Origin: Oasisia sp. SBJ-2009
Lineage: Eukaryota > Annelida > Polychaeta > Sabellida > Siboglinidae
Length of the DNA stretch: 64,000 bases
Reading direction: 5' to 3'
NCBI GenBank assembly: GCA_964017155.1
Contig: OZ024862.1
Span: forward strand, 30,477,158-30,541,157
Shown piece by piece: positions 10,663-21,859 of this stretch; position 1 is the first letter of the stretch, and each line of letters opens with the position of its first letter. The notes beneath the pieces are model-generated. The model was not told where the DNA came from. It saw nothing but the letters and a program-made list of their open reading frames with translations, and ran no database searches. The position numbers and the translations under genes are program-made.

Positions 10663-13600
10663 TTATATCTTACATACTTCAAGTCTGTGCTTGTGCAGAT
10701 ATCTTTTCTGAGCAAAAGCACGATTGCACTTAGGACACACATAATTCTTTCCATTGGCCGTGTGAATCAACGAATGTGAACGCAAGTTGGATTTATCTGC
10801 AAATGCCCTGTGGCATCCTGGGAAGTCGCACCGATATGGTCGCTCACCCGTGTGTATGCGCATGTGGCCCTTCAGTAGCCATGAGCGTGAGAAATACTTC
10901 CCGCATATTGGGCACTTATTTTTCTGCTTCATATGCGTGGTGACGTGAGACTTAAACGCGGCAAGGACGGTGAACACCCGTCCACAGATGACACACTTAT
11001 GGATGCGATTACCGCTCGAGTCATACGCAAACAAGTGCGATTCCTGCTGGAACTGTATCATGTCTGGATCATCATCCACCTGGATCTCTTCCATTTGTCT
11101 GGATCCGACCATCATGCTCTCCTGCTGAGGATCGTTCCCCGGAGCTGTCGACAGTACTATCTTCCTTTTCTTCCAGCACTCGTCCAGTTTCATTCCTCCC
11201 TCCAAGCTGCCCTTGTTGTTACAGCAACTGCGTTTGTTGTTGTTCAGTTTCTTGAACCTGTCGAGGAGACATTCAGCCGAGTTGCTTGAGCTGGCGGAAC
11301 TGCTGCACACAGACACACTCGATCTCACCGCCGTTGCCATTGACAACAAAGTCTCGGCTGCCGAGACAACTCTTGCTGTCTCGCTCTCGAACTCGCTGCT
11401 CACAACCATATCAACAATAGTTTGTGTGTCTTCCTTACTACTTGTGCGTTCAACCTTGCACAACTGCTGCATGGTGAAGCTGGGTATAGTCAGTCCATTG
11501 ATCTTCGGTTTCATCATCGCCACCTCACAGGCATTGTCAATTATTTCTACGAATGCTGCCGGCTGCAGTCCACTCTGATAGTCATAGTCCTGTACACATG
11601 TGACAATGTTGGTGTCATCACTGCTCATGCTGGTACTGCTATTGGTAGAACTGCACTGCTGCACTGGAGTTGGCCACCTAAAACAAGTTGCTAAAATTTA
11701 AACTCAAACTTCAGTTCAGTCTCACAAGTACCGGGTAAGCACAAATCAGCAACTCCAGTATATTATCCTGTGGCCCATTCAACCAGAGATTGAAATTACA
11801 AAGCACAAATAAAAAAAAATATAAATAAAATTGATAAATAAAGGATTAATATATTTTATGTACATCTGAATAACTACTAACATAAAAAAACAAATATAAT
11901 ACTTGTATCCATGAAACACAAAATATTTTGATCTTTGAATAATGTCAAGAAATATGATAACATGTTTAAAACCATTCTCAAACCCCTGACAAATCTAACC
12001 TGTCGATTATGCTCTTCTGTGCCAATAAATATATGCTACCTTTGTTGGTTGGTGGAAAAAAATATGTGCTATCAGGGACTTTTATGTTTTAAAATTAAAT
12101 GAGAAAGTATTATGTAAATTTAATGTATCAGATAGGTCCTGTTATGTTCCCATATAAAATATACTTGGAAATTAAAGTTAGTCAATATGGCTTACAAAAA
12201 TGGAACAGCATTGATTTCAGAAATATTTTTAACTTGCCTTAATCTTAAAAAGTAGTACATATACTGTATTAACAAAAATCTCTTTTTCCATTAGCAGAAT
12301 AATTGTTACATATTTAATTTGGTGCATGTTTGCACTTAGCAAGTCATTTTGTATGCCCCCAGATCCAAGTTTTAATCACATTCTAAAAAAAAACATGTGG
12401 TGCATCAAAACCTTATTAGATATACCTCTCTTTCTGGTACACATGTGGCAGTCCCTCAGTCCATTCCTCTGTGTCCTGTGGATTGCCAAACACATCCAGC
12501 ATTGTGCCGTTCTGGATGAGATGAAAGCGTGTGACAAAAGACAGGTAGCTCATTGACTTGTAGCGTACAAGCTGGCTTGATTTCTGCCACTCCTGCTCGC
12601 TGTATCTTGACATTTCTGCATCAACTTTGATGTTGAATGTCTGTGAATTGCTAGGACGTAGAGTAGGAACTGTCCGAATGACCAGACCTGATCTTGTCAT
12701 CATCACATTTTGACTGTCAGCTGAAACATTTAACATCAGGAACATAGAATTTAAAGTACATGTAAACCTAGAAAGAAACTGTAATATCTACATAAATTCC
12801 AATAAATGACTGTCTGAAATTGTGCGAATGTACACTATTACTAATCTACTCTATTTTGTATAGGTTGTGTTGTTGTTTTATTGTGTGATAATTTGTTAAG
12901 AAAAAATCCAGCCATGATATTTTTACCATAGCAGTAAATTTATTGGCCAATACAAGCAATGATATGATAATTAAGCACACTAAAAATATTCCACTATTTT
13001 TATTAGGTTTTTCATTGCTCACTTATTAGATAAGTAATAAGTTACATGTGATGCTATTATTTATGCCAAATGAATGTCATATAAGGTTAGCTGCTTTAGC
13101 TGAAGAATTTTTTGAACTTTGTTAAATTCATGCTTTTGGCAGTTTTGCAGTTCAGACCAACACCTCAAAAAAACATGAAATGGTCACCTAAAGTCCTGTT
13201 AAACTAATGTATACGCACAAAACGACTTAATTTTTTGTATCTTTTGATCGATAAATAACACTATTCACTAATTGTATTTTTATCATTAGACAAATGTACA
13301 TACTACATGGGTAGACTGTAAAACTAAAAGTAATAGCTGTAGTAGATACGTATGACGTGAAGTTTTGTATGCGACCGTTTTCACGTTTTTTTTCTAGGTG
13401 CGGGCCTAAAGTGCAAAAGTACCATTTTATTGTAACTGAACATTGCTTGTTAGATATGACAATATTTCAACAATGAACATAGTACATAAACAGATCGGTC
13501 ACATTCACACTCACAGTTATTATTAATGAAATCCGCCGGACATAACGCATTTCATTTTAAAGCTATTTTTTGGCAATTGACACATGTATGTTGTAATGCT

Positions 13601-13850
13601 CATAATATAAACAGAAGCTTAGTGCTTAACAATTTTATACAGCGCCGGCAATAAATGTGGCTGCTAATATTTTGAGAAAGCATTTTGTAAAGAGCGCACC
13701 TGCAATAACATGACAGTTATCGCGGCCGTGCAACATCCGTTAACAACAAAACTTTGTATTTATTCATTTTATTACAATGAAATTACCTTTACAACCCCAG
13801 TATCGTCCGGATCGATATCCACGAACACAGTTCATGAAAAATCGAGGCAT
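10663..13850 (-). CDS. C2H2 zinc-finger transcription factor, Snail-like fingers, three exons
   Basis: I assemble three exons with matching phases: 13850-13787 (ATG to AAAG|gtaatt), 12720-12426 (acceptor gtttcag, donor GAGAG|gtatat) and 11677-10663 (acceptor tgttttag, stop at 10663-10665). Together they give 1,374 nt and 457 residues. The protein starts MPRFF, resembling the SNAG repressor motif (family start MPRSF). It has a long Ser- and acidic-rich middle and four fingers near residues 348-368, 375-395, 403-425 and 434-455. Fingers 2-4 (CPICGKYFSRSWLLKGH, then RAFADKSNLRSH, then a C2HC finger with YLHKH) follow the Snail/Scratch pattern, including the terminal C2HC finger. The expected role is a DNA-binding nuclear repressor. 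Exon 2 (about 98 residues) has no domain I recognise. A short overlapping uORF starts at 13879, out of frame. The start exon is the least certain part. The name snail is not assigned because fingers 1 and 3 diverge; finger 3 has CDFPGC spacing. Confidence 0.75.
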
Positions 13851-14010
13851 TTCGTCTTTTCGGCGACTTTCAGCTTCATTTTTCAACACTCATTTATTCA
13901 GAAACAGCGCTTGCCTGGCAACTGTCCGCAGCGTCCAAAAGTGCACGCCCTCTGACGTCACTCACGAGGATCCCTCTCAAGATGTAGTTAACGCATGCGC
14001 CAATCTTAGA
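13851..14010 (-). promoter_or_regulatory. Likely promoter of the zinc-finger gene (CRE and NRF1-like sites)
   Basis: CpG content rises here relative to the AT-rich surroundings. A perfect palindromic CRE, TGACGTCA, lies at 13953-13960, about 100 bases upstream of the proposed ATG. An NRF1-like GGCGCATGCGT with an adjacent ATTGG (CCAAT box) sits at about 13991-14004. No TATA box is evident. The assignment depends on the start exon at 13850 being right. Confidence 0.5.
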
Positions 14011-14407
14011 AACCGATTTAGCACTACTTGACCCCAAGTATGTGATGACGTATGCGGAAGTGTTATGAATTGAGTTCTAACACAGGCAAGAGTTTGACAC
14101 CAAATAACCAATATGTTGCTCTGACAAAAGACCAACTGTTAGAGTCACCGCTGTGCAGTTAACTATGAAATGTTAGCCCAATGGTATCGATGATTGAGCA
14201 AGGCATAGCCCTATGTTCAATGGCTCGGTTGTGGGGTTACGACATTACGTAACAATGACGTGCACGCAATTAGTTAACGAATTGTTTAATGTTATGTTCT
14301 GTGTACTTTTCCATTCCACGTGGTCTGCAGAAGCGATTCATCAGAGCTGAAGGACGCCTAGCTAGGTATATAGGATATCAGTATAAGAGAAAGGACAATC
14401 GTCCAGC

Positions 14408-14797
14408 ATGCGATATCGCAAGAAGGATATTGATATACTAGAAAGAGTACAAAGAAGAACAACCAAAATTATACAAAAACTCAGGAATATTAGTTATGAA
14501 ATGCGTCTAAAAGAATGTGGATTAACAACACTAGAAACCAGGAGACTGCGAGGAGATCAGATAGAAGTTTTTAAAATATTGAATGGGTATGAAAATATTG
14601 ACAGAAATATTTTTTTCTCAGTCAAGGAAGAGAGAAGGACTAGAGGACATGGAGTTACATTAGCAAAGAAGCAATGTAGATTAGATATTAGAACATTTTC
14701 ATTTTCACAAAGAACAGTAAATGAATGGAACAGATTATCGGCTGATTGTGTAAGTGCTAGTAGTGTTAATATGTTCAAAAATAAAATTGACATGTAA
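14408..14797 (+). mobile_element. 5'-truncated LINE: C-terminal tail of a reverse transcriptase
   Basis: The frame carries the conserved post-RT C-terminal region of CR1/L2/Jockey-like non-LTR retrotransposons: ..DIDILERVQRRTTKI.., then L.TLE.RRLRGDQIEVFKI, then R.RGH and NEWNRLSADCV, ending with a stop at 14795-14797. The LINE ORF at the right end of the window has the same block (RRLRGDMIEIYKI, VWNSLPQSVV) but is clearly a different family. Homology seems to start near 14410, so most of the element is missing, as expected for 5' truncation. No target-site duplication was identified. Confidence 0.85.
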
Positions 14798-15170
14798 CTA
14801 AGAAGGGCGGGGTACATTTAGATAGATAGGTTGGACTCTCGATAAGCCAAAGGGCTTCCTTGTCCACCTGCCATCTTGAGTTGATTCTCTAGGTGGCAAT
14901 CTTGTTAAATCTTGTTAAATGTTGAATCTTCCGGTTGTCAATCTCTGGAATGCCCCTTCTCGCCTGATCCTACTTTTGGAGCAACGCACAGTTGACTTGA
15001 CATTTGCATCTGGAAGACCGTAAATCCAAACCAGCTTTTTAAAGGTGCCTATCAAATGCATGTAACCCTAAGCCTAAACCCTAACCCAAAACCTTATTCC
15101 ACATAAGAGCAACCATAAGTGGGCACTTATACACAGCTGGTTAGCATTAAACAAATTATGGTCTTCCTTT
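14798..15170. other. LINE 3' flank, no gene seen
   Basis: Noncoding sequence containing GATAGATAGG-like remnants, a duplicated CTTGTTAAAT at 14900-14920 and a degenerate CCCTAA-rich patch near 15063-15092. Nothing else can be supported. Confidence 0.4.
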
Positions 15171-15190
15171 GCAGCTATCTAACTCCAAAA

Positions 15191-15240
15191 ACAACCAATG
15201 CAAAAGCAGAACCGGACAACCAATGCAAAAGCAGAACCGG
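15191..15240. repeat. Tandem duplication of a ~24-bp segment
   Basis: CAACCAATGCAAAAGCAG followed by AACCGG occurs twice in direct succession, just before the CT microsatellite. Confidence 0.8.
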
Positions 15241-15268
15241 GAGTTCTATACTAAAATTAACTGGCTAA

Positions 15269-15270
<2 letters not shown>

Positions 15271-15319
<49 letters not shown>

Positions 15320-15400
15320 TCTCACTCTCTCTCCCCTTCTCTCTCTCTCTCTCTCTCTCTCCCCTTCTCTACCCCTCCGTCTCCCCCTCTCTCCACTCCA
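15271..15400. repeat. (CT)n microsatellite with interruptions
   Basis: A polypyrimidine tract of CT dinucleotides broken by CCCCTT and AT interruptions. The open frame across it encodes only LSLSLS and is not a gene. Confidence 0.95.
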
Positions 15401-15884
15401 CTCACCCAGACAACTAGTCTCCTTTCTGACATCGAAACTAACTTAAGTGGAAAATGTCCACATGTACAAGACGGATATGATTTCAAGTCATTCAAGTGAA
15501 ACCTTTTCTAGGAAACGTCAAGGATGGACACGGACGCTGGATGCTCATCATTTCCCAATTCTTTATTTACATTGCACACAAGACAAGACCCTGTCCACAG
15601 TCCAATGTCAGGAACTCATGCCTCTACTGCCAAGTCATCAGTGCAGCAACCATTCAAAGCAAATCATAATTTCTCTCCAGAAAACACAGCCTCGTGCTTT
15701 GGCTAATCTCTCGCTCTCCCAATGTCCCCAAATCCCGCTGTCTTCCCGATCCCGCCGATCAAACCACAGTTGTCACTGGTAATCAATACTACCGGGATAA
15801 CCATTAATCGCCAGGTGGCGTCACCGATTACTGAATAAAATAATTATATAAATATAATTACGTCATAGCGGTCCATGCCATCTA

Positions 15885-16095
<211 letters not shown>

Positions 16096-16184
16096 TACAG
16101 CGTGACAAGATGAACCGCAGTAGCCTCTGAAAATAATGACGAAGTTGCGTTATCCTGGCAAGTTCAACAGCGCTGTTATGCTAC

Positions 16185-16460
16185 TCTCTCGAATATATGG
16201 CGAATGGGCTTACGAATGCAATTCGCCACCAATTCGCAATGATCACAAAGTGATCGCAAGACATTCGTAAGTGTTCGTAAGCATTCGCGGTCGTTCCTGG
16301 CGTGTTGCGAATATTAGGAACATGTTCCTAATATTCGCCAGGAAAGCATATTCTTATTGTTTTCACAACATTTTCGTAAGCAATCGCAAGACATTCTTAT
16401 TGATGGCAAAGCATTTATAGTGATCGTAAGACATTTGTAAGGATTTGCTAGCATTCATCC
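16185..16460. repeat. TTCGTAAG-rich region with a perfect 32-bp palindrome
   Basis: Many short related motifs (TTCGTAAG, ATCGCAAGACATTC, GATCACAAAGTGATC) recur in both orientations. At 16307-16338 there is a perfect palindrome whose half is GCGAATATTAGGAACA; a further pair of matching arms (TTCCTGG before it, CCAGGAA after it) extends it with a small bulge. This may be a small foldback or MITE. I found no clear target-site duplication. Confidence 0.6.
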
Positions 16461-16700
16461 ATACGAAGCTGTACTTCAACAGCCCAGCAGGATCAGTCCC
16501 ATGGCAGGACGACAAAAGTCTTCAACAAACTAAACACAAAGACAATGTTCTTAGCAGACGGCAGGCAAGTTACGAGGACTTGGTGTCCGTAAATGATTTC
16601 ACCGTCTTTCACGATGCGCTTGAACATCTCCGACAAGCTAACCCAGCAAACAAGGAACCATTTCTGAACCAGTTGACACGTGTCATACTGGTTCATAATT
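16445..16700 (+). pseudogene. Coding-like fragment upstream of the 70-bp array
   Basis: The frame from about 16445 has ordinary amino-acid composition (..SYEDLVSVNDFTVFHDALEH.., then NPANKEPFLNQLTRV) until it runs into the tandem repeats near 16700. It has no recognisable domain and no start context that I trust. It may be a remnant of an ORF that the array interrupts, with further remnants at 18388-19095. Confidence 0.3.
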
Positions 16701-18284
16701 GGTACCGCTCCACCAGTACGTGTTTTCATGTGTATTCACGTGAATACACGTGTTCTGTCTGTTGTCACGAGTTTGACACGTGTCGTACTGGGTCAGAACT
16801 GGTGTGGTTTCACTGGTACGTGTCTTCACGTGAATTCACGTGATCTGTCACGTGTTTAACTGGGGAAACTGGTACGGTTCTATCCGTACGAGTATTCACG
16901 CGAATTCACGTGTTCATACACGTGTCTAACTGGGGAAACTGGTACGGTTCTAGTGGTACGAGTATTCACGCGAATTCACGTGTTCATACACGTGTCTAAC
17001 TGGGGAAACCGGTACGGTTCTAGCGGTACGAGTATTCACGCGAATTCACGTGTTCATACACGTGTCTAACTGGGGAAACTGGTACGGTTTTAGTGGTACG
17101 AGTATTCACGCGAATTCACGTGTTCATACACGTGTCTAACTGGGGAAACTGGTACGGTTCTAGCGGTACGAGTATTCACGTCAATTCACGAGTTCATTCA
17201 CGTGTCTAACTGGGGAAACTGGTACGGTTCTAGCGGAACGAGTATTCACGTTAATTCACGTGTTCATTCACGTGTCTAACTAGGGAAACTGGCACGGTTC
17301 TAGCGGTACGAGTATTCACGCGAATTCACGTGTTCATTCACGTGTCTAACTGGGGAAACTGGTACGGTTCTAGCGGTACGAGTATTCACGTTAATTCACG
17401 AGTTCATTCACGTGTCTGACTGGGGGAACTGGTACGGTTCTAGCGGTACGAGTATTCACGTTAATTCACGAGTTCATTCACGTGTCTGACTGGGGGAACT
17501 GGTACGCTTCTAGCGGTACGAGTATTCACGTTAATTCACGAGTTCATTCACGTGTCTGACTGGGGGAACTGGTACGGTTCTAGCGGTACGAGTATTCACG
17601 TTAATTCACGAGTTCATTCACGTGTCTGACTGGAGGAACTGGTACGCTTCTAGCGGTACGAGTATTCACGTTAATTCACGAGTTCATTCACGTGTCTGAC
17701 TGGGGGAACTGGTACGGTTCTAGCGGTACGAGTATTCACGTTAATTCACGAGTTCATTCACGTGTCTGACTGGGGGAACTGGTACGCTTCTAGCGGTACG
17801 AGTATTCACGTTAATTCACGAGTTCATTCACGTGTCTGACTGGGGGAACTGGTACGGTTCTAGCGGTACGAGTATTCACGCGAATTCGCGTGTTCATTCA
17901 CGTGTCTAACTGGGGAAAGTGGTACGCTTCTAGCGGTACGAGTATTCACGGGTTTATTCACGTGTGTGACTTAGGAAACTTGTACGGTTCTAGCGGTACG
18001 AGTATTCACGTTAATTCACGGGTTCATTCACGTGTGTGACTTGGGAAACTGGTACGGTTCTAGCGGTACGAGTATTCACGTTAATTCACGAGTTCATTCA
18101 CGTGTCTAACTGGGGGAACTGGTACGCTTCTAGCGGTACGAGTATTCACGCGAATTCACGTGTTCATACACGTGTCTAACTGGGGACATTGGTACGGTTC
18201 TAGCGGTACGAGTTTTCACGTTAATTCACGAGTTCATTCACGTGTCTAACTGGGGAAACTGGTACGGTTCTAGCGGTACGAGTA
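16690..18284. repeat. Array of ~22 copies of a 70-bp satellite rich in CACGTG
   Basis: The unit, in blocks, is GGTACGGTTC TAGCGGTACG AGTATTCACG CGAATTCACG TGTTCATACA CGTGTCTAAC TGGGGAAACT (70 bp). It repeats in perfect register at 16871, 16941, 17011 and so on to 18261, with one short unit of about 60 bp beginning at 17921. Copies at the left edge (16690-16870) are degenerate. Early units carry two CACGTG hexamers each; many later units carry one, because the first has become CACGAG. Units of the two types (CTAAC/GGGGAAACT and CTGAC/GGGGGAACT) occur in blocks, as expected from local unequal exchange. Confidence 0.95.
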
Positions 18285-18387
18285 ACAAAGGTTCGGCAAG
18301 CGCATTTTTTTAAACGAAAGTTGCGGTTTTGGGTTCATTTGCGCATCATATGTACCCCTAGATGATGCTCTTGATAGGTTCAGGATT

Positions 18388-19095
18388 TTGGAGCCAGACA
18401 ATCATGTATTGATATGTGCAGGAGAGAGAGAAGACGTGAACAGACAACCGAGGTATCGTTCGCTGCTGCTTAAAAGATGGTTCCAATATCTCTCTTCAAC
18501 TTCACTGCCATGCTTCTCTGCACGAAAACACGATTATTACCACAGGGGGACGAAGAGGCTCACAGCTCAGGACGGATATCAGTTGATGAACCAACACAAA
18601 ATAAAAACTCATAGTGTTCCAGCAACTCATACAACATGTTTCAGGAATAGTCACCCCTCTGGGCATTGCCACTGCATATCATGTGTAAAACCAGACACGG
18701 AGCAATTAAAGCATTGATCACATTGAATAAAAGACTTGGTACAGGAATCAATTATAACACTCTTAAACGTCAGCTAACGTCACAATGTGCCACCATCATG
18801 CAACAGATAGAGCAAGACATTCCGGAGAACAAAAAATATGTCTCACAATCAACGTATATTTGCAATGGACAAACTGGATAGGAAAAGGAAGACATTAGAA
18901 GGCGGTACCTTCAATGCAACAACTGCAATCATTGTCGATAATATCGGCCATGTGACGTCTTGTGAGGATGCCAGACGATTTAAGGATGTGAGTATTCCAA
19001 TCGTAACATCATGTAGAAGGAAAACACTGTCATTTCTAACACAGCCATTCCGGTGTGTTACATTTCTGCCAGATATAGATCTCACCAACATCTAG
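18388..19095 (+). pseudogene. Broken ORF, possibly from a mobile element
   Basis: Three overlapping plus-strand frames follow one another: 18388-18717, 18666-18881 and 18838-19095. The second (..TLNKRLGTGINYNTLKRQL.., IEQDIPENKKYV) and third (FAMDKLDRKRKTLEGGTFN, IIVDNIGHV) read as consecutive pieces of one protein in different registers, so frameshifts are likely. The D..DRK..TL.GGTFNATT pattern resembles large uncharacterised repeat-family proteins of marine invertebrates, but that is an impression, not an identification. Confidence 0.4.
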
Positions 19096-20454
19096 ATGGT
19101 TGGGACGTTAAATATAGTTCAACTGACAACCTTCCAGTAAGTAATTATTTTAACAATGTTTCGTACCTTCAAACAGATAAACAAACATAACTGTCGTGTT
19201 GTTTGTGCCTGGCTTGCTTCAACTTCTCAACGATAAATAGATTCATGGGGAAATCATTGTTCCTTGCTATGGTTACGAGCGAGACATGATTGTTTACGCA
19301 CTAGCTATTTAACATAGGCCTAATGATGAAAGTATTGTCATTGTGGACTGTTAATCTGGAAATACATTTATACAAGTTACTCATACACGAGTGCTGTATC
19401 AAAGCAATGTACTTCATATATTAAATTTTTGTTAAAACAGTTATTAAATGTACACACAACGAATTTCGTGTTTTTGGATTGGTGGTTCTGTTTTTGGGAG
19501 TAGGGTAGGGAAAGGGAATCACGTGTATTTCCGTTCAGCAGTTGTGTATTCTAATATATTATGTTTCCTACATATTAAATACACAGAAGAAACTAATGTA
19601 CAAATGTAACGCAGGCAAATAATTTAAACAAAGACATATGTTGCACGCACGCACGCGCACAAGCACGCACGCACGAACACACACACATTAATACTGATAA
19701 AACTTATCGAATTATTACTGGTACAAAGCAGCAAAGAAAGGAGAACACAACCCAAGTCCTGCGATGTTGCTCAGTGAGGAAAACTATCATATCACAACAA
19801 TCTCTCCCTATATGCATTATCCAACTTAGTGGATCGAATGACATGCTCTTGTCATAATTGCAGTGGTAAGTTTATTGCTTTTGCGTCTCCTGCTGACATC
19901 AATGCGTGCGTTTAATTTGCGTTCTCCCAGGAGCGTGCTTTTCACAGCTGCAGTGGAGGATAATTACCCTCACAAATGGGCAGTGTGTAGATTGTTTCAG
20001 GCGTGTGCTGTTCAGTAGTTTAGTTTGACTTTGATTATAAAACAAGTTGCAGGTTACAAATCAACCTTCAGTAATTTAAGTGTTTTAGAGAACACAAATT
20101 CAATTCACTTTCACCTCTTTGAAATACAGTTTTATGTTATTTAAAGTTGGGCGACCAGCTTGAAAGTTCTACTTCTGTGACATTACATTACGCTTGGATT
20201 AAATTATGTCATGTTTACTACACATATAAATCGAATGCCTTTCAGTAGTAATAAGCCATATTATCACAGCAACACATTAAATACACCATATGTACAATAT
20301 ATATACATACATATATACATACATACATACAACGATCAAAAGACACCTGAAGCTAGGCTACACACAGCGCTATACCACATCTAAAGTGCCCGTATAAGGC
20401 GGGTGGCCTCTGGGTAGGGTAACCGTCGATGAATGTAGCATGAAACAAGAAAAC
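19096..20454. other. Intergenic, no gene seen
   Basis: AT-rich sequence. It includes a CACG/CACA-rich microsatellite at about 19642-19688 and a small CATA repeat at 20303-20331. I see no supported coding region. Confidence 0.5.
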
Positions 20455-20966
20455 ATACGAACAGTAAACATCATTTTATTTACGAAGAACAAAGACATCA
20501 AGAGTGGTCTGGCGTTATCTGTCAATAGCCTTGCTGCCGACCTGCTGTATCAACTCTCTGAGTCAACAGCGCCATCGGAGAAGGGTAATTTGTGGCCACG
20601 GCGCAGTCCAACAACTCGGTGCAATTCTGGCCGGTGGCCGCATTAACCGGGGGTCCGCTAGTTAGGTGTAGTTTTAAATTACAAAACATCAACATTAAAA
20701 ACAATGTTTACCTGATCTTCTGCATCTGACTTGTAGACAGACATCTGACACGTTCATGTCCTGATTGTGCCAGAGCAGCAGGGGTTCTCATTAATCACAG
20801 TCCACGCAGAGGCATATATGCTGTTTGATAAGTCGACAATGCCAGCTATAAGTTCCCGTCCAAAACGGGCGTGTCGTATTTGATTATTGATGATGTCTTC
20901 GTGAAGGCAATGTAAATTTCTCTTCGACATGTCTCTGTGAACACGGATGATTGGCAATATTCTGCA
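20455..20966 (-). CDS. Possible terminal exons of an unknown gene
   Basis: The minus strand has an exon-like block at 20966-20708: acceptor ggttttgcag, donor GATCAG|gtaaac. Its open frame begins ILPIIRVHRDMSKRN and stops at 20754 (TGA); it includes NQIRHARFGRELIAGIVDL. A second block, from about 20650 down to about 20455, follows an AG and ends with AATAAA on the minus strand at 20480-20475. This would be a last coding exon plus a 3' UTR exon. The protein is not recognised, and the missing upstream exons were not found. Confidence 0.3.
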
Positions 20967-21141
20967 AAACCAAACGTTTAGTTCGAACGGTTCTGTGTCA
21001 TCTATGATCTACTAAACAACTTGTCCAATTTTTTTCTCCATAATTGAGTCCATGATTTTGAAATGGCTGGGCCAGTTTCTTTTAAGTATTTTTTATTATA
21101 AATCTCGCATCACATTGTGTTTATCTCATGAATAAAATTAG

Positions 21142-21480
21142 AGCGCAGTGGCTCAGGGGTAGAGCTTCGGACTCTCGACTACGAGAACCCGGGTTCGAAT
21201 CCTGGCTGCGGCGTTAAAACCTTGGGCAAGTTTTTTCACTCTACATTGCTCCAGTTCACTCAGCTGAATTAAATGAGTACCTGGCTATAGACAGTGGTGG
21301 ATATGTGTACGAGCAGCCTTCGCGCATTAATTGTAGCATATGGCTGGATGCTTCCCGGAGAAGCCGAGATGGTGTCTGAGTGAACAGGTCTGTCAGGGAA
21401 GTAAAGTGTAAAGCGCTTTGAACGGTCCTGAGGATTGGATATTGCGCTATATAAGAACTGCCTTTACCTTTACTTTTACC
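21142..21480 (+). mobile_element. tRNA-derived SINE with a Deu/MIR-like body (intact copy)
   Basis: The head is tRNA-like: an A-box region GTGGCTCAGGGG at 21148-21159 and a perfect B box GGTTCGAATCC at 21192-21202, i.e. an internal RNA polymerase III promoter. The body contains GGGCAAG..CACT, CATTGCTCCAGTTCACTCAG, then ATGAGTACCTGGCTATAGAC, and the 3' part GTAAAGCGCTTTGAACGG with GCGCTATATAAGAACTG. It ends in a pyrimidine-rich CCTTTACCTTTAC tail. Two further, older copies occur in the AP1G1 gene (about 32434-34225, split by a transposon, and 43757-44064). The similarity of the body to Deu/MIR-type SINEs is from memory. Confidence 0.85.
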
Positions 21481-21647
21481 CCCTCCTCCCGACCATTGTT
21501 CATTACACTGAATTAATTCAACCATTATCCGCCAGTTGCCTGGTGACAATCTAGGCGCGACGTCATTGCGTGACGTCAGTCCTTTGTCTCCATCTGCCTA
21601 CCAATTGGACGGATGTCGAACGTACCTCGTACCGCTCCATTCAAAAG

Positions 21648-21859
21648 ATGCGACGACTTGGCGTTGTAAACATCACAGCGAACGACAGGAAAGGTTTGAA
21701 AACTGTTTTGACGAAACAGAGCAATACGTCAGATAGAGAATCTATGCATGATCAAGTTGACGAAAGGATCGTTGCATTATCGGGAGCTTATGATAACGTA
21801 GACATAATTATGAAACTTTTTGAATGAGACGTTATAATAATAATAATAATAATAATAAA
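21648..21859 (+). CDS. Small ORF followed by AATAAA (59 residues), low confidence
   Basis: An ATG at 21648 opens a 59-codon frame (MRRLGVVNITANDRKG.., ending YDNVDIIMKLFE) with its stop at 21825-21827. An AATAAA at 21854-21859 within an AAT repeat follows closely. The frame is open upstream to 21570 without an ATG, so it could also be a last exon. Two CRE-like TGACGTCA/GACGTCAT sequences and a CCAAT lie just upstream (21557-21605). It directly follows the SINE tail. No family is recognised. Confidence 0.25.

Noticed and set aside
10933..11694. Three plus-strand ORFs of 90-121 codons
   Set aside because: They lie antisense to the zinc-finger coding exon and are its shadow frames.
15063..15092. 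Interstitial telomere repeat (CCCTAA-like)
   Set aside because: Only about four irregular units with changing lengths; too short and degenerate to call.
16690..18284. CRISPR-like array
   Set aside because: Units are contiguous 70-bp tandem repeats with no unique spacers, in an animal genome.
21142..21215. A free-standing tRNA gene
   Set aside because: The A and B boxes are good, but the anticodon arm is malformed and the sequence continues into a SINE body shared with two other loci.
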